A stretch of 38,424 nt of DNA from assembly GCA_965644295.1 (NCBI GenBank), contig CBFFRP010000526.1, positions 1-38,424 on the forward strand, given 5' to 3'. The stretch's first letter is position 1, and every line of letters starts with the position of its first letter. The DNA is from Paraphysomonas bandaiensis. Lineage: Eukaryota; Chrysophyceae. Position numbers and translations under genes: made by a program. Positions 23,659-37,600 of this stretch are shown in pieces. The notes under the pieces are model-generated. The model did not search any database, was not told where the DNA came from, and was given only the letters and a program-made list of their open reading frames with translations.

Positions 23659-24359
23659 CAGGGCCTGGTAACCATTAATGGTAGTCCAGTTCCCGGCAAT
23701 TATAATGGCATTAATGAAAAAAGTCCCGGCAATTATAATATCTAACTTAAAGTAGATAACACCACTCATATAATAGATAGTGTTGTGCTCCCTTAATTAC
23801 TAATTTTTAGTTAAATAGCAGACTACAAATTTTAACTACTTCTCGCTCTCTACTGGCACATCAGGATCTTCTTGCAGGGCTTTATGGAGGGTATAAACAT
23901 CTCACAACATGTAATTGGCTCGTAGGAATAGCAACGATTCTAGACGATATGGATTCACGTTTCTACGCTCAGGTGTCATAATCAACTTTGCACGACTAAA
24001 GAGCCTCTCAACAACATTAGATTATGCTTCAATATGAAGCAAGCAGCGGTAGTTGGACTCATAGGTACCAAGTCGAGCTCTCATGGTGACCTCAGCGCTG
24101 TCTAGAACACGCTGTGCAAAATCAGTTCCTTCACTCTCGTCCTCGTTATTTCTGTCGGGTACACCAACCTCCATGGACGAATCCAGTTGCAAATGTCTAA
24201 TTTTTATTTCTATGAAGTATGTCACTATGATATGTAGTGATAATATAGGATGACTTCCACAAAGTGCGTCATAAAATTAAAAAAATGGATGGATAATGCA
24301 TAAAATACTCCAACTGTGACTTCCACAACTGTCATATAGTTATTAGTGACCAGGGCCTG
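23659..24359 (-). mobile_element. Degenerate hAT-type DNA transposon
   Basis: The ends are CAGGGCCTGGTAACCA at 23659 and, read from the other side, CAGGCCCTGGTCACTA ending at 24359. They match at 13 of 16 positions as terminal inverted repeats, and CAGGG-type ends are typical of hAT elements. Just inside the left end is a 15-bp direct repeat CCCGGCAATTATAAT (23692 and 23725), a candidate subterminal binding repeat. On the minus strand the interior encodes the hAT C-terminal dimerisation domain with stops. Flanking 8-mers (CAATGAAG left, ATATATAT right) do not match, so no target-site duplication is visible. At about 700 bp it is a deleted, non-autonomous remnant. Confidence 0.6.
23836..24225 (-). 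pseudogene. hAT transposase C-terminal fragment, two internal stops
   Basis: On the minus strand the frame from 24225 gives 67 codons ending RCLLHIEA and a TAA at 24022-24024. In the same frame it continues SNVVERLFSRAKLIMTPERR, then NVNPYRLESLLFLRANYML, a TGA where hAT proteins usually have Trp before Asp, then DVYTLHKALQEDPD and the terminal TAG at 23836-23838. The ERLFSxAKxxxTxxRxxL-like pattern and the LLFLRANxxLWD-like end are the signature of the hAT dimerisation domain (Dimer_Tnp_hAT). Catalytic-core and BED-finger regions are absent. Two nonsense codons make it a pseudogene. Confidence 0.8.
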
Positions 24360-25388
24360 ATATATATATTGAAAGTCTTTTTATTTAGCAATAGGCGTTA
24401 AAAACCTGTACCAATATAGTGGCTAGTTGAATGCTAGACATACTAGTTAGACCTCTACCCATAACTAATCAGCACAAATCACAAATTCCATTATCCTACT
24501 ATTTAACGCTACAGAAGCTGCTTGTGCGTCGCCGCAAGCACCAAGGTGCGACCACTTCCGTTCTTGATGTTGATTGCGAGTTGTGACCACGTGGCATCTC
24601 GCGTGCCCTACTTACGTGGCTATAGTGCGTTACTACAAGTGATGCTTCAAGACTACAATGTTGTGCTTGGAAGCGCAGAGCGCGACTAACTATTAATAAC
24701 GCATTCATCAGCAGACAACAAATAATCACTCATATTATTATTATTCATAGCAAAACAAAGAAGTAAAGAACTCGTTCCACGATGACTAAAGCCTCAAGCT
24801 TCTCTCATACCTGAACCAGTACTCTGACTGCAGCTCTTCAGCATTGAATAGGACTCCTAGCATGGCAACCCAGCCTCAGCGACCAGTATGTCAGAGACAG
24901 GCCATGCAGACCCTTACACCCGCATCGGAAGTATTGCACAGACCCTGCATACACTGGTCACGGGTAGAAAGTGCATCCAGAGACCATTACCTCCATTTGT
25001 GGGTATACGTGGGTGGACTGCCTCTAGTAGTAGGCTCCCAGGAGGGGGGAGTGTGCTCTGGGCCTGGTTCACCATGCGCTTCATAGGAACTGAAGCCGGT
25101 AAACACCCTCCTGCTCCATCGCTAACAAGCTCCAACCAGCTTGCGCTTAATCTTCCCTTACGGACCATACTGGTCTGCACAGCCTCCTTATGCTCCTTGT
25201 TGGGGGGTTCGCTGCCTCATTGAGATGCTGCAACATGCGCTTATCGAGGTCGTTAGGAGAGACTGCAATGTGAATTATGGTCTACTGGACTCACATGCGA
25301 CCCTTCGAGAGTCTGTCGGGGGCTCCAGCTGCCTGTGCGAGCAACACTGAGTGATCTTGCCATACTAACATACACACTCGACTTCAGG
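24360..25388. other. Intergenic, no gene recognised
   Basis: Several open frames of 60-110 codons exist on both strands (for example plus 24888-25223) but none shows a recognisable domain or supporting splice pattern, and they overlap in conflicting frames. Base composition between 24500 and 25350 is richer in G+C than the surroundings, so a diverged exon or old transposon piece is possible, but I cannot support a gene. Confidence 0.4.
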
Positions 25389-25448
25389 TGAAAAAGTCAT
25401 AAAAATAGATGATTTTATGTCTATTTTTAAGAATATACCACTTTTTCA
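25389..25448. repeat. Hairpin upstream of the receptor gene
   Basis: TGAAAAAGT (25389-25397) pairs with ACTTTTTCA (25440-25448), and inside it AAAAATAG (25401-25408) pairs with CTATTTTT (25421-25428) around a 12-nt loop. The structure sits just before the TATA-like elements of the receptor gene. It may be a foldback relic or a structural or regulatory element. Confidence 0.5.
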
Positions 25449-25457
25449 ATATTTGGG

Positions 25458-25485
25458 TATAAATACTATGTTTTTTATATAAAAA
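25458..25485 (+). promoter_or_regulatory. Candidate TATA elements of the receptor gene
   Basis: TATAAATA at 25458-25465 and TATATAAAAA at 25476-25485 lie 175-200 bp before the preferred start codon at 25660 (100-127 bp before the first in-frame ATG at 25585). Spacing suits a TATA box with a moderate 5' leader. No initiator or other element is certain. Confidence 0.35.
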
Positions 25486-25659
25486 GCCCCCATTCTGAGG
25501 TGTCTGTTGTTCATACTGCTGTACGTACTCAGTGCTTGCTGTTGATCCATCTGAAGATCGTATTCCGGTATTTGTTCCACTAGTATGAGATGGACTCTTA
25601 GTTCCACCACACGACAGTCCCTCGTATGCATCACAAGATGCCCTCATGTGTGTATGTAT

Positions 25660-28600
25660 ATGAATCCACTCATTCTCTGTGTGTTTGTGTCTCAGATAAC
25701 ACTCACAGTTGCCTCAGTAGCCTCTCAAGAGTCAGCGCTGTGTGACTTCATTCAGGCGACTGATGTTACCTCCGCATGGTCTGAGTGGACCTGTGCGGAT
25801 GTGGGGAACAAGTGCAGCTTCAGAGGAGTCACCTGCACAGGATCGAACATAACCAGAGTGGACTTATCTGATGATGGAATATCAGGATCTCTCCCCTCAT
25901 CTATCGGTGATCTGACTGCACTGACATATTTGAATATTGCTTCCAACTCTCTCAACGGTACACTCCCCTCATCACTGGGTCAGCTAACTTCTCTTAGTAA
26001 TCTCGATCTATATTCCAATTCCTTAACGGGTACACTCCCCTCATCACTGGGTCAGATGACTTCTCTTAGTGTTCTCGATCTATATTCCAATTCCTTAACG
26101 GGTACACTCCCCTCATCACTGGGTCAGATGACTTCTCTTAGTAATCTCTATCTACATTATAATTCCTTAACGGGTACTCTCCCCTCATCTATCAGCGATA
26201 TGACTGCATTGACATATTTGCATATTGGTCACAACTCTCTAATCGGTACACTCCCCTCATCATTGGGTCAGATGACTTCTCTTAGTAATCTCTATCTATA
26301 TTATAATTCCTTAACGGGTTCTCTCCCCTCATCACTGGGTCAGATGACTTCTCTTAGTGTTCTCGATCTATATTCCAATTCCTTAACGGGTCCTCTCCCG
26401 CCATCAATCAGCGATATGACTGCATTGACATATTTGAGTATTGGTTCCAACTCTCTAATCGGTACACTCCCCTCATCATTGGGTCAGATGACTTCTCTTA
26501 GTAATCTCTATCTACATTATAATTCCTTTACGGGTACTCTCCCCTCATCTATCAGCGATATGACTGCATTGACATATTTGCATATTGGTCACAACTCTCT
26601 AATCGGTACACTCCCCTCATCATTGGGTCAGATGACTTCTCTTAGTTATCTAAGTCTAGATGGCAATTCCTTAACGGGTCCTCTCCCCTCATCTATCAGT
26701 GACATGACTGCATTGACATATTTGCATATTGGTTACAACTCTCTCTACGGTACACTCCCCTCATCACTGGGTCAGATGACTTCTCTTAGTTATCTCCGTC
26801 TATATTATAATTCCTTAACGGGTTCTCTCCCCTCATCTATCAGTGATATGACTGCATTGACATATTTGCATATTGGTTACAACTCTCTCTACGGTAGTCT
26901 CCCCTCATCACTGGGTCAGATGACTTCTCTTAGTTATCTCGATCTACATTATAATTCCTTAACGGGTCCTCTCCCCTCATCTATCAGTGATATGACTGCA
27001 TTGACATATTTGCATATTGGTTACAACTCTCTCAACGGTACTCTCCCCTCATCACTGGGTCAGATGACTTCTCTTCGTGAACTCTATCTATATGACAATT
27101 CCTTAACGGGTCCTCTCCCCGACTCTTTTTCCAGTCTAACTAAATTACGAATTCTAGGGGGTCAGAACAATATGTTCACAGGTGTCTACCCTTCCGAGCT
27201 ATGCACAATGACTCAATTAACAACATTCTACCTCACACAAACCAGTTACCATGAATGCTTGAGACCCACATCAGCCCCGACCCCTTTCCCTTCCGCACAA
27301 CCGACAAATAACTTGGAAGAGGCAGCGCTGTGTGACTTCATTCAGGCGACTGATGTTACCTCCGTATGGTCTGAGTGGACCTGTGCGGATGTGGGGAACA
27401 AGTGCAGCTTCACTGGAGTCACCTGCACAGGATCGAACATAGCCGGAGTGGACTTATATGATGATCATATATATGGATCTCTCCCCTCATCTATCGGTGA
27501 TCTGACTGCATTGACATATTTGAGTATTGGTTCCAACTCTCTAATCGGTACACTCCCCTCATCATTGGGTCAGATGACTTCTCTTAGTAATCTCTATCTA
27601 CATTATAATTCCTTAACGGGTTCTCTCCCCTCATCACTGGGTCAGATGACTTCTCTTAGTTATATCTATCTATCTTCCAATTCCTTAACGGGTCCTCTCC
27701 CCTCATCTATCAGCGATATGACTGCATTGACATATTTGCATATTGGTGACAACTCTCTCATCGGTACGCTCCCCTCATCACTGGGTCAGATGACTTCTCT
27801 TAGTTATCTCGGTCTATATGACAATTCCTTAACGGGTCCTCTCCCCTCATCACTGGGTCAGATGACTTCTCTTAGTGTTCTCAATCTACGTGACAATTCC
27901 GTAACGGGTCCTCTCCCCTCATCACTAGGTCAGATGACTTCTCTTAGTTATCTCTATCTAAATTCCAATTCCTTAACGGGTCCTCTCCCCGACTCTCTTT
28001 CCAGTCTAACTAAATTACGATTTCTAAGGGGTGATGGCAATATGTTCACAGGTGTCTACCCTTCCGAGCTATGCACAATGACTCAATTAACAACATTCTA
28101 CCTCACACAAACCAGTTACCATGAATGCTTGAGACCCACATCAGCCCCGACCCCTTTCCCTTCCGCACAACCGACAAATAACTTGGAAGAGGCAGCGCTG
28201 TGTGACTTCATTCAGGCGACTGATGTTACCTCCGTATGGTCTGAGTGGACCTGTGCGGATGTGGGGAACAAGTGCAGCTTCACTGGAGTCACCTGCACAG
28301 GATCGAACATAACCAGAGTGGACTTATATAGTGATCATATATATGGATCTCTCCCCTCATCTATCAGTGATATGACTGCATTGACATATTTGAGTATTGC
28401 TTACAACTCTCTCCACGGTACACTCCCCTCATCACTGAGTCAGATGACTTCTCTTCGTGATCTGTATCTATCTTCCAATTCCTTAACGGGTCCTCTCCCC
28501 TCATCTATCAGCGATATGACCGCATTGACATATTTGCATATTGGTTGGAACTCTCTCATCGGTACACTCCCCTCATCACTGGGTCAGATGACTTCTCTTA

Positions 28601-31600
28601 GTTATCTCGATCTATATTCCAATTCCTTAACGGGTCCTCTCCCCTCATCTATCAGTGATATGACCGCATTGAGATATTTGAGTATTGGTTGGAACTCTCT
28701 CAACGGTACACTCCCCTCATCACTGAGTCAGCTGACTTCTCTTAGTTCTCTCTACCTATATTCCAATTCCTTAACGGGTACACTCCCCTCATCACTGGGT
28801 CAGATGACTTCTCTTAGTTATCTCTACCTAAATTCCAACTCCTTAACGGGTCCTCTTCCCAACTCTTTTTCCAGTTTAACTAATTTACGAGTTCTAAAGG
28901 GTGATGGCAATATGTTCACAGGTGTCTACCCTTCCGAGCTATGCACAATGACTCAATTAACAACATTCTACCTCACACAAACCAGTTACCATGAATGCTT
29001 GAGACCCACATCAGCCCCGACCCCTTTCCCTACAGGACAACCATCTGGTCCTACAGGACAACCATCTGGTCCTACAGGACAACCAACTGGTCAACCTAGT
29101 GGACAACCATCTACCGAACCAACAGGACAGCCATCTGGCCAACCTAGTGGACAACCATCTGGGATCCCTACTGGGCAGCCATCATGCCAACCTAGTGAAC
29201 CGCCATCTGGTGAACCGACAGGACAGCCATCTCATCAACCTAGTGGACAACCATCTGGGATCCCTACTGGGCAGCCATCATGCCAACCTAGTGGACAACC
29301 ATCATGTCAACCCACAGGTGAGCCATCTGTGATCCCTACTGGACAGCCATCTGGTCAACCCAGTGGACAACCATCTGGTCAACCTAGTGGACAGCCATCT
29401 TGTGAACCCACAGGACAACCATCTGGCCAACCTAGTGTACTGCCATCAAGCGAACCAACAGGGCAGCCATCTGGTCAACCTAGTGGACCGCCATCTGGGC
29501 AACCTAGTGGACCGCCATCTGGGCAACCTACGGGGCAGCCATCATGCCAACCTAGTGGACAACCATCTGGCCTACCTAGTGAACCGCCATCTCGTGAACC
29601 CACAGGACAGCCATCTGGGATCCCTACTGGACAGCCATCTAGTGAACCCACAGGTGAGCCATCTGGTCAACCTAGTGCACAGCCATCAATCGAACCGACA
29701 GGACAGCCATCATGCCAACCCAGTGGACAACCATCTAGGATCCCTACTGGACAGCCATCATGCCAACCTAGTGAACCGCCATCTGGTGAACCTAGTGGAC
29801 AGCCATCTCGTCAACCTAGTGGACAACCATCTGGGATCCCTACTGGGCAGCCATCATGCCAACCCACAGGTGAGCCATCTGGTCAACCTAGTGGACAACC
29901 ATCTGGGATCCCTACTGGGCAGCCATCTGATGAACCTAGTGGAAAACCATCTGGTCAACCTAGTGGACCGCCATCTGGGCAACCTACGGGGCAGCCATCA
30001 TGCCAACCTAGTGGACAACCATCTGGCCTACCTAGTGGACCGCCATCTTATGAACCCACAGGACAGCCATCTAGTGAACCCACAGGTGAGCCATCTGGTC
30101 AACCTAGTGGACAACCATCTACCGAACCGACAGGACAGCCATCATGCCAACCCAGTGGACAACCATCTAGGATCCCTACTGGACAGCCATCTGGGATCCC
30201 TACAGAACAGCCATCATGCCAACCTACTGAACCGCCATCTCGTCAACCTAGTGAACAGCCATCTGGGATCCCTACTGGGCAGCCATCATGCCAACCCACA
30301 GGTGAGCCATCTGGTCAACCTACGGGGCAGCCATCATGCCAACCTAGTGGACAACCATCTGGCCTACCTAGTGAACCGCCATCTTTTGAACCCACAGGAC
30401 AGCCATCTGGGATCCCTACTGGACAGCCATCTAGTGAACCCACAGGTGAGCCATCTGGTCAACCTAGTGCACAGCCATCAATCGAACCGACAGGACAGCC
30501 ATCATGCCAACCCAGTGGACAACCATCTAGGATCTCTACTGGACAGCCATCTGGGATCCCTACTGGGCAGCCATCATGTCAACCCACAGGTGAGCCATCT
30601 CGTCAACCTAGTGGGCAGCCGTCAAGTGTACCAACAGGGCAACCATCTTGGATTTCTTCTAGATTACCATCAGAACAACCTATAGCACAGCCATCTCGGA
30701 TTCCAACACTACCGTCATCAAGTCAACCATCTCGAATACCCACAGGACAGCCATTTGGTGAACCAACAGCACCACCATTTGTCCAACCTACTGCACTGCC
30801 ATCTGGACAACTACATTCGATTTTTCCATCGACGCATGCTCCTTCAGTTGCACGTTTACCTGAGATATTACATATGGACTGGACTGTGTATCGAGATCGC
30901 GTTACACTTTCAATTCAGCTCTCTAACAGAGGCTATGTGTATTGTGCAAGCTTTGAATCTATGGTAATCGTCGACTCTGTAAATTCTGTAATTTCTACAA
31001 ACAATTTTGACTACGTGGACGATGCTTCTGTTAACGCCTCAATCACAATAACATCTCTAACACCGTCCACGAATTACACACTCTATTGTGTCACGCAAAA
31101 CAATCACCTGTTAGCTCCCTCGTATGAAGAAATGCTCTCGAATGCAGTCGTTTGGGAAACTCTCTGTTGTAAGAGCATATTTGTGGATTTGAATATGTTT
31201 GTACTGCAAGAAAATAGTGTGGGCTGGAATATGGTTGTAGTAACCCTTTCGGCAGCTCCGTCATCCAGCAGTGATATGTGGATATCTGCTGGGGTGTCAA
31301 ACAGCAGTGGTTCGTACACTGTATCCCCCTTTCTGGATGACATTGTGACTGTTACACGTTCCTCATGGTCGAAGACACATTACTTCACTGTCGCCAACTG
31401 TGCGCCGGGACTGTACACACTACAGGTGACTATGATGGATTTTGCAGTGCAGCAGGAGTATGATGTAATCTTCCGAAGTGGGCAGTCGTTCACTGTAGAG
31501 CCCTCTGAAGTAGAACCCAGCACCCCGCGTTTAATGTCAGCGCAGTTCTCAAAGAGTGGTGAGTCCGCTGTCCTGAAATTTGATTCGCCTACAGACAAGG

Positions 31601-34600
31601 CGCAGTATTCCTCATATTTCAAGTGCTCTCGTCTCCTGGATGTAGCTGGGGCCTTATCGTCGGACTGCCTTTGGACCTCGGCCACCACACTTACTGTGTA
31701 TTTCAAAGGACCTCTTCTACCTGAAGTGGGTGATAGTGTGGTGCTACTGCGGGGTAAACTGAGAGCTCAATGCACCTCCACATCGTCAGAGTGTACTGGC
31801 TGGGCTACTGTGAACAGGACAGAGATGGTTTTAGCTGCCCCCTACGACCCCATCTCACCCACCCTCGTTGTGACACACCCAAAAGTCTCCGGTCCCTGCG
31901 ACAGACCTGTGATCGATATTACTGCCTCCTCTGGTTCGGGTGGTCGACCATGGAAACACTTCAACATCACTGTGACCAGTTTTAGCGATACCGTCCATAC
32001 AGTTCAGGAATGGCTTATAGAGAATTACGTGATTAGCCCACCACCTGCAATGCCAGCGCAATTATTTCAAGGTGGTTATAGGTACATTTTTGAGCTATGG
32101 CTGTGCAATTTTTTCGGTGAATGCAGCTCTGCCATAGCTATCATAAAAACCGTAAATGATATTCTGCCGTATGTTTCTATGGTGGGACAACTCTCTCGAC
32201 AGATATTCACTTACACTCCTCTGGTACTGCAGTCTAATGCTTTTCTAACTGAATGCGACGGTTCTGCATCGTATTCCAACTTAATCTATGATTGGAAAAT
32301 ATTCGAGGATGAAGTGGAGCACTTTGAGTTAGTGTCGTTGTCGAGTGACCCGAGAAAATTTAAGTTGCTACCTTATTCTTTTAACGTAAGTTCTGTTTAC
32401 GAAATAAAGTTATCTGTGACAAACTCTCTGTCGGGGCTGTCCTCATCCACAGTTGTATACGTGTCAGTAGTTCAGTCCGATATTGTGGCAATCATTGAGG
32501 GAGGATCACAGCAATCATTGCGAATCGGCGGAAGTGTGTTATTGGATGCATCTGGCAGTTATGATAAAAATATTCCACCCGAATTACGCCCTCCAGCTGA
32601 GAGCAGTGGGTTTGAATTCCGCTGGACTTGTATGCAGTTGTTTCCAGCTCTCCTTCTGCGGTGTGATGATTTGAATATACAATCAAATGCTATCACAACT
32701 CCACATTTACTTCATATATTTACAACGAATAAGACAAAGGAGCACTCGGAGTATTCGATAAGTGTGGAAGTGCTTAGTGTTGCTGACGGCAGGCAAGCGG
32801 AGAGCTCAGTGGTTGTGCGAGTGACTGAAGCATTGGCTCCGATTGTGTCTATAAGGAGAAGCGGAGCAGCGAATGGTGTCAACCCTTTGTCTTCTCTGGT
32901 TTTGCTGGGAACTGCGCAATTAAGTGTGGCCCAATCAGCATTTTGGGCTATCAACGAGCCATCTGTTGATCTGGCTTCTATCACATCTACGGCAACGTAT
33001 GTATTACTAGCAAAAGGGCTACAGTCAGTCAATTTGGTTGTTAGTGCCGGCTCTATTCCTGGTCGGTCGGTTCCCTATGTATTTTCACTTACCTGTGGCT
33101 CGTCCACAGTATCATTGACAGTGATGTTTAATACTCCTCCTCAGCCTGGTCTACTTTCAGTGTTCCCTCCCTCAGGTATAGCGTGGGATACAGTCTTTAC
33201 GCTCATTGCGGAGTCTTGGTCTGATGAAGACTTGCCATTGTTCTATGTAATGGGTTATGTGGAGGATGGCCACTATCCGATTGTGAGAAGTCGGTTGGAG
33301 ATGTCTTATGCCAGCTCCACATTTCCACCTGGGGACAGTATGAATGGATACACATTGTTGTGTTATGTTCGTGTGCTGGATAGTTTGGATGCAGCTTCTC
33401 GGTTGCAGACGTCAGTTGTGGTTCGTTCTAATACAGCCCTCTCGACAACTTTAGCACGTGAGAAGTTTCGATTGGAACTAGAATCGAGTGGAAACAATAT
33501 TGAGTTGACGAAGCAAATCCTCTCATTGTCCAGTTCTTATCTGAATACCAAGAACTGCTCCTCAGCACCCAACTGTACCACTCTGAACCGTCATGAGTGT
33601 TTTAGTGTTGATCATACATGTGGATCATGCTTGGCTGGGTATGTAGGAGAAGAGGGTGCATCTAACCATGGTTGTGTACCTGAAAGCGATATGTTAACAC
33701 ATTCTCCTGGTGTGATTTGTGACACTGACTATGACTGCAGTGTATGGGAGTACTGTAAGATTACAGAGTCACCCTCCGTTTGTGATTATCTTCGGAAGAC
33801 ATGTACCGGCAACTGCTCGCATCGAGGCACTTGCATACTTCAGGACAGTGACAGCGGAGCTGCTGTGTCCGAGTGTCTATTGATTGACTCTTCATGTGAG
33901 GCGAAGTGTCTATGTGATAAAAGGATTCAGTGGTTTGTTTTGTGAGTATACAGCCGAGGAGGCGAGAGTACGCACTATTATGAGAGAAGCCAATCTGAAT
34001 GAGCTAGATGGTGTCACTAGAGTGGATGATCCAACTGTGGAGTCGATTTTGGAGTGGCAACAAATTTTAGTTACACTTACGACACAATCGAGTGAACTAT
34101 CTGAAGTGGGGGCAGAGCATGGTCTCAATATTGCTGATGCGATTTTAAGGAACTCTACACTGCTATCGGTGGACGCATATGAGGCATATTATAGTGACAC
34201 TCTGACAGCAGTAGATAGCATTGCAACTGTTTCAATGAATACTTTGTCATCCTCATTGGCCTCGTCGAGTATCACTCATCCTCACGGCAGCCTCCTCCTC
34301 AACAAGAGCTCATTCATCGCGTCCCGAGTTGCGTCCGCACTGGACACGTTTGGGTCAGGTGTAAGAAGATCTCTGATTGAGGGCCAACGCGGGAACCGGA
34401 TTTTACGAAAGTCATTTCAACAAATCACAGAAGTTTTTACCTCTTCAGTTAATAATGAAGATATTTCAATGGCAGTACCACAGTCATTTGCAAAGACGTC
34501 GACTGGATTACTGCCTTCGTCTCTCCAATTTCATAGAAATAGTACACGGCACCCCTCGCGGAGTTTAAAGGTTTCATTGAGTAGTATTCGGTCGAAGCTT

Positions 34601-37600
34601 TATGACAATGGGAATTACAATTCGGATGTGTTGCAAATGGCTATTGATGGCTCGATATACACCAACGATTCTTTCAAGATAATTATACAAAATAATAATC
34701 CTATCTACTACGGCCGAGTACACGCCAGCAATACCACATTTAACGTGACTTGTGATCATGATGTGTACACCACTCACATAGTACCCTGTCGCCCGTCAGC
34801 TGTGAACGTCGCTTGTAATGGCACTGCCGCAGAAGTAAGGCTACATTGTCCGGATATTTTCTCTGAACCTCATTGCCGAGTCTTGTCTACCAGAGGGAAC
34901 TTCAACTGCACTGTTGACTCTTATACTGCGTGGAACACCACATGCTTGTGTCGGCTCACTTCAATAGGATATCAATTCGGAGGTGATGAACTGTCATCGT
35001 ATGATACAAACCGTTCTCCCTCTCAGCGACGCGTGGATAAGACAGGACAAGAGCAGGTGATTCTGCGAGAGTCGGGGTATGTGGAGCTCGTGAGCACGTC
35101 AGAGTACGTTGCTGGCGACTTTTCTGCAACTGTTGTTCTAGCTCAGGAGTTCGATTCACCTGAGGACTTGCAAGCAGTATTGTTGGTTGTATTGTTGTTT
35201 GGGACAGTTTGGGGCATGGGATTCCTTGCAATGTGTTATATGTTGGCAACGTCAGCGTATGGTTCCAAAAGGGAGAAATTAAAATGTGCGAAAATCCCGA
35301 GTCCAGACGTGAATAGTGCTTCCCAAAATGCAATTACCACGGACTCGATGAAAATGCGACTTCATTCGTATGTAAAGGAAGTTTTCCCGGCAGTGTACAA
35401 CACAGAATCGCCGTGGAGTCGATTGTGGAGAGAGCTTAAGAGCCATCATCGTTACATAGCTTTAGTTCTCTCAAAAGATTATACGAATACAGTGAACCAA
35501 AGAATTCGAGTGTTGCTGCACCTGTTAACGACACTTTCTATGCTGATGTTTTTCCTGGCGTTGTTGTATGACTTTGAGGTATCGTTACATTAATATAGTT
35601 TTTCGTAATGCTATTGACGTTCATATAGTATCCAGAAGACAATGGAAAATGCGAGGCTCATATCACTGCCTCACAGTGCGCAACTGAGAAGTCGATGCTA
35701 GATTCGTCCCAGAAAGTGTGTCAGTGGGTTGAAGATGATGACACGGTTGGGGGATACTCGTGTGTATTTGTTAGCCCTGAGGTTACTCTGAAGGTACATA
35801 GACCCCTTTCTCCATATTAGCATTGGTCTTTACATCTCGTCTGTATGTGTTCATTAGGCTATCATGATTGCCTCTGTTATATGCTCCATCTTCAGCATGT
35901 TCGGAAATGCAATTGTCGATTTTATATTCGACATTCTAGCTGCTCCCACTGCATGCTGCTCAAGGCAAAATGCTGCTGAGCAAATAAACGGTCAGATCCA
36001 ACGGCGTGCTGCTCAATTTGGCAGACGAGTGTCAGCCATAACTACTAATTTATCTGATCAATTTAAGAGTAGTGTGGGGAGGAAGAGAAAAACGTCGTCT
36101 TTCATATCGATTGAATCCACCACACGTCACCTGCCATATTCTTGTATTGCTGCCCAGCAGTTGGCACTATCTTCGCTTGGCAGTATCGTCGCAGAAGTAA
36201 ATCCATCCTTACAAATCATTGAACGTCGTTCCAGTCGTAGTCAGCGCATCAGCAGAAATACGGGTACACCTCACCCACATTCGAGTAGTTTTCAGTCCTA
36301 TTACGGCCCCTGTCCCGTAAGCCGGCGGTCCGAGGGAGTGGATATAGTGGCAGCAATTCCGTCGACCATTCTGTCCATCTCAACGGATGATTTATATATA
36401 GACCTGTGCATTGATATTGCGGAGCAAATGAGATGCCTAAGAACCACTAGACAAAAGGATGCGTTTATGATGGCCTGGTGGTATGTGTATAATGTGATGT
36501 TCTTCATTTTGTTGCGTTTAATGTGTTTCTTGCAGCTTAGGAAGTAATGATCAATTCAAGCCAGAGTATGCGAGTATTATTGAGAAAACACTGAAGGAAC
36601 ACCTTGCCTTTGTAAAAAAGGAAGTGGCTCTCAAGCGGAATAAATTGAATCAAATTGAAGACATATATATTGGTCTGGAGCTGCTCCACATGTTTGTGCT
36701 GGATGTCCTCGGTAGAGGTAAAAAGCGTTCTTATGTTGTATATGTGATATTCCAATCTTCACCGCAATAAATATACTTACCTACTTGGTGTTTGTAGCGT
36801 CACCGGCAGCCAAAATATTTGAGACGAAATCAGAGGAAGAGTGAGTTGACTAATAATGATACACTAATAAACCACTGCTGATATCTCATATTTGCTGTGT
36901 TGTGGTTTTGCAGATTTCGCCACACCTACGTTGTTTCAAAGTTTCTAAAAGGCATAATGTGGGCTTTGGTTGTGCTGTTGAATCTCTGCTTTATTTTTTA
37001 CTCTATGTTACGAGGTCTGCAACGAGGACTCAAGTGGCAGATGATGTTTCTTTTTGCATGCATACTGCAATTTCTATTTGAGATTTTGCTGTATGAGTCG
37101 TCTGAAGTTGCCATAATTCATTTTGTCATTCCAAGTTTAGTCCGGTATGAAGTCATGGCTGGTCAAACTGCACTCTACAATGCAATTGAAAGTATCAGCA
37201 ATAGGTCAGAAGAAACGAACGATCTGATACTTGATACGCCTCAGTATACGTTTGTATCCGTAAATGTTGCTAAATTTTTCCCGTATCAATTGGAGAGCGC
37301 AATTGTGCGGTCCTATCACAGCCTTTATCCGGGTGCAGTGGCTAAGAATTGGAAAGACAGAAGTGAATTTTACTATAGAAGTGGTGCAGTGGTACCTTCA
37401 GGTCGAACGTATTCGAGACGTTTCTCTGTGATAGCTCTGTTATCTCTCTTGATTCAACAACTCGGCGCAGTGAGCAGCACTTGGCAGCGCATGATCATTC
37501 ATCTTCTCCAGCCACTCTTTGCAGTATCTCTGATCATGATGTGGCAATATATGTGGAATCATCCCATATACTTCATTGTTCTGCTGCTACTTGTAGTGTA

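Noticed and set aside
24525-24550. Short stem GCTTGTGCG / CGCAAGC as a possible tRNA arm
   Set aside because: No acceptor stem, T-arm or anticodon arrangement could be drawn around it.
24844-25350. Overlapping plus and minus frames of 70-110 codons
   Set aside because: There is no recognisable domain, the frames conflict on both strands, and there is no splice or promoter context favouring one.
29363-30685. 440-codon alternative frame (His/Asn/Leu-rich)
   Set aside because: It lies inside the Pro-Ser-Gly-Gln repeat of the receptor in the +1 frame and stays open because of the 12-nt period. It has no domain and no flanking support.
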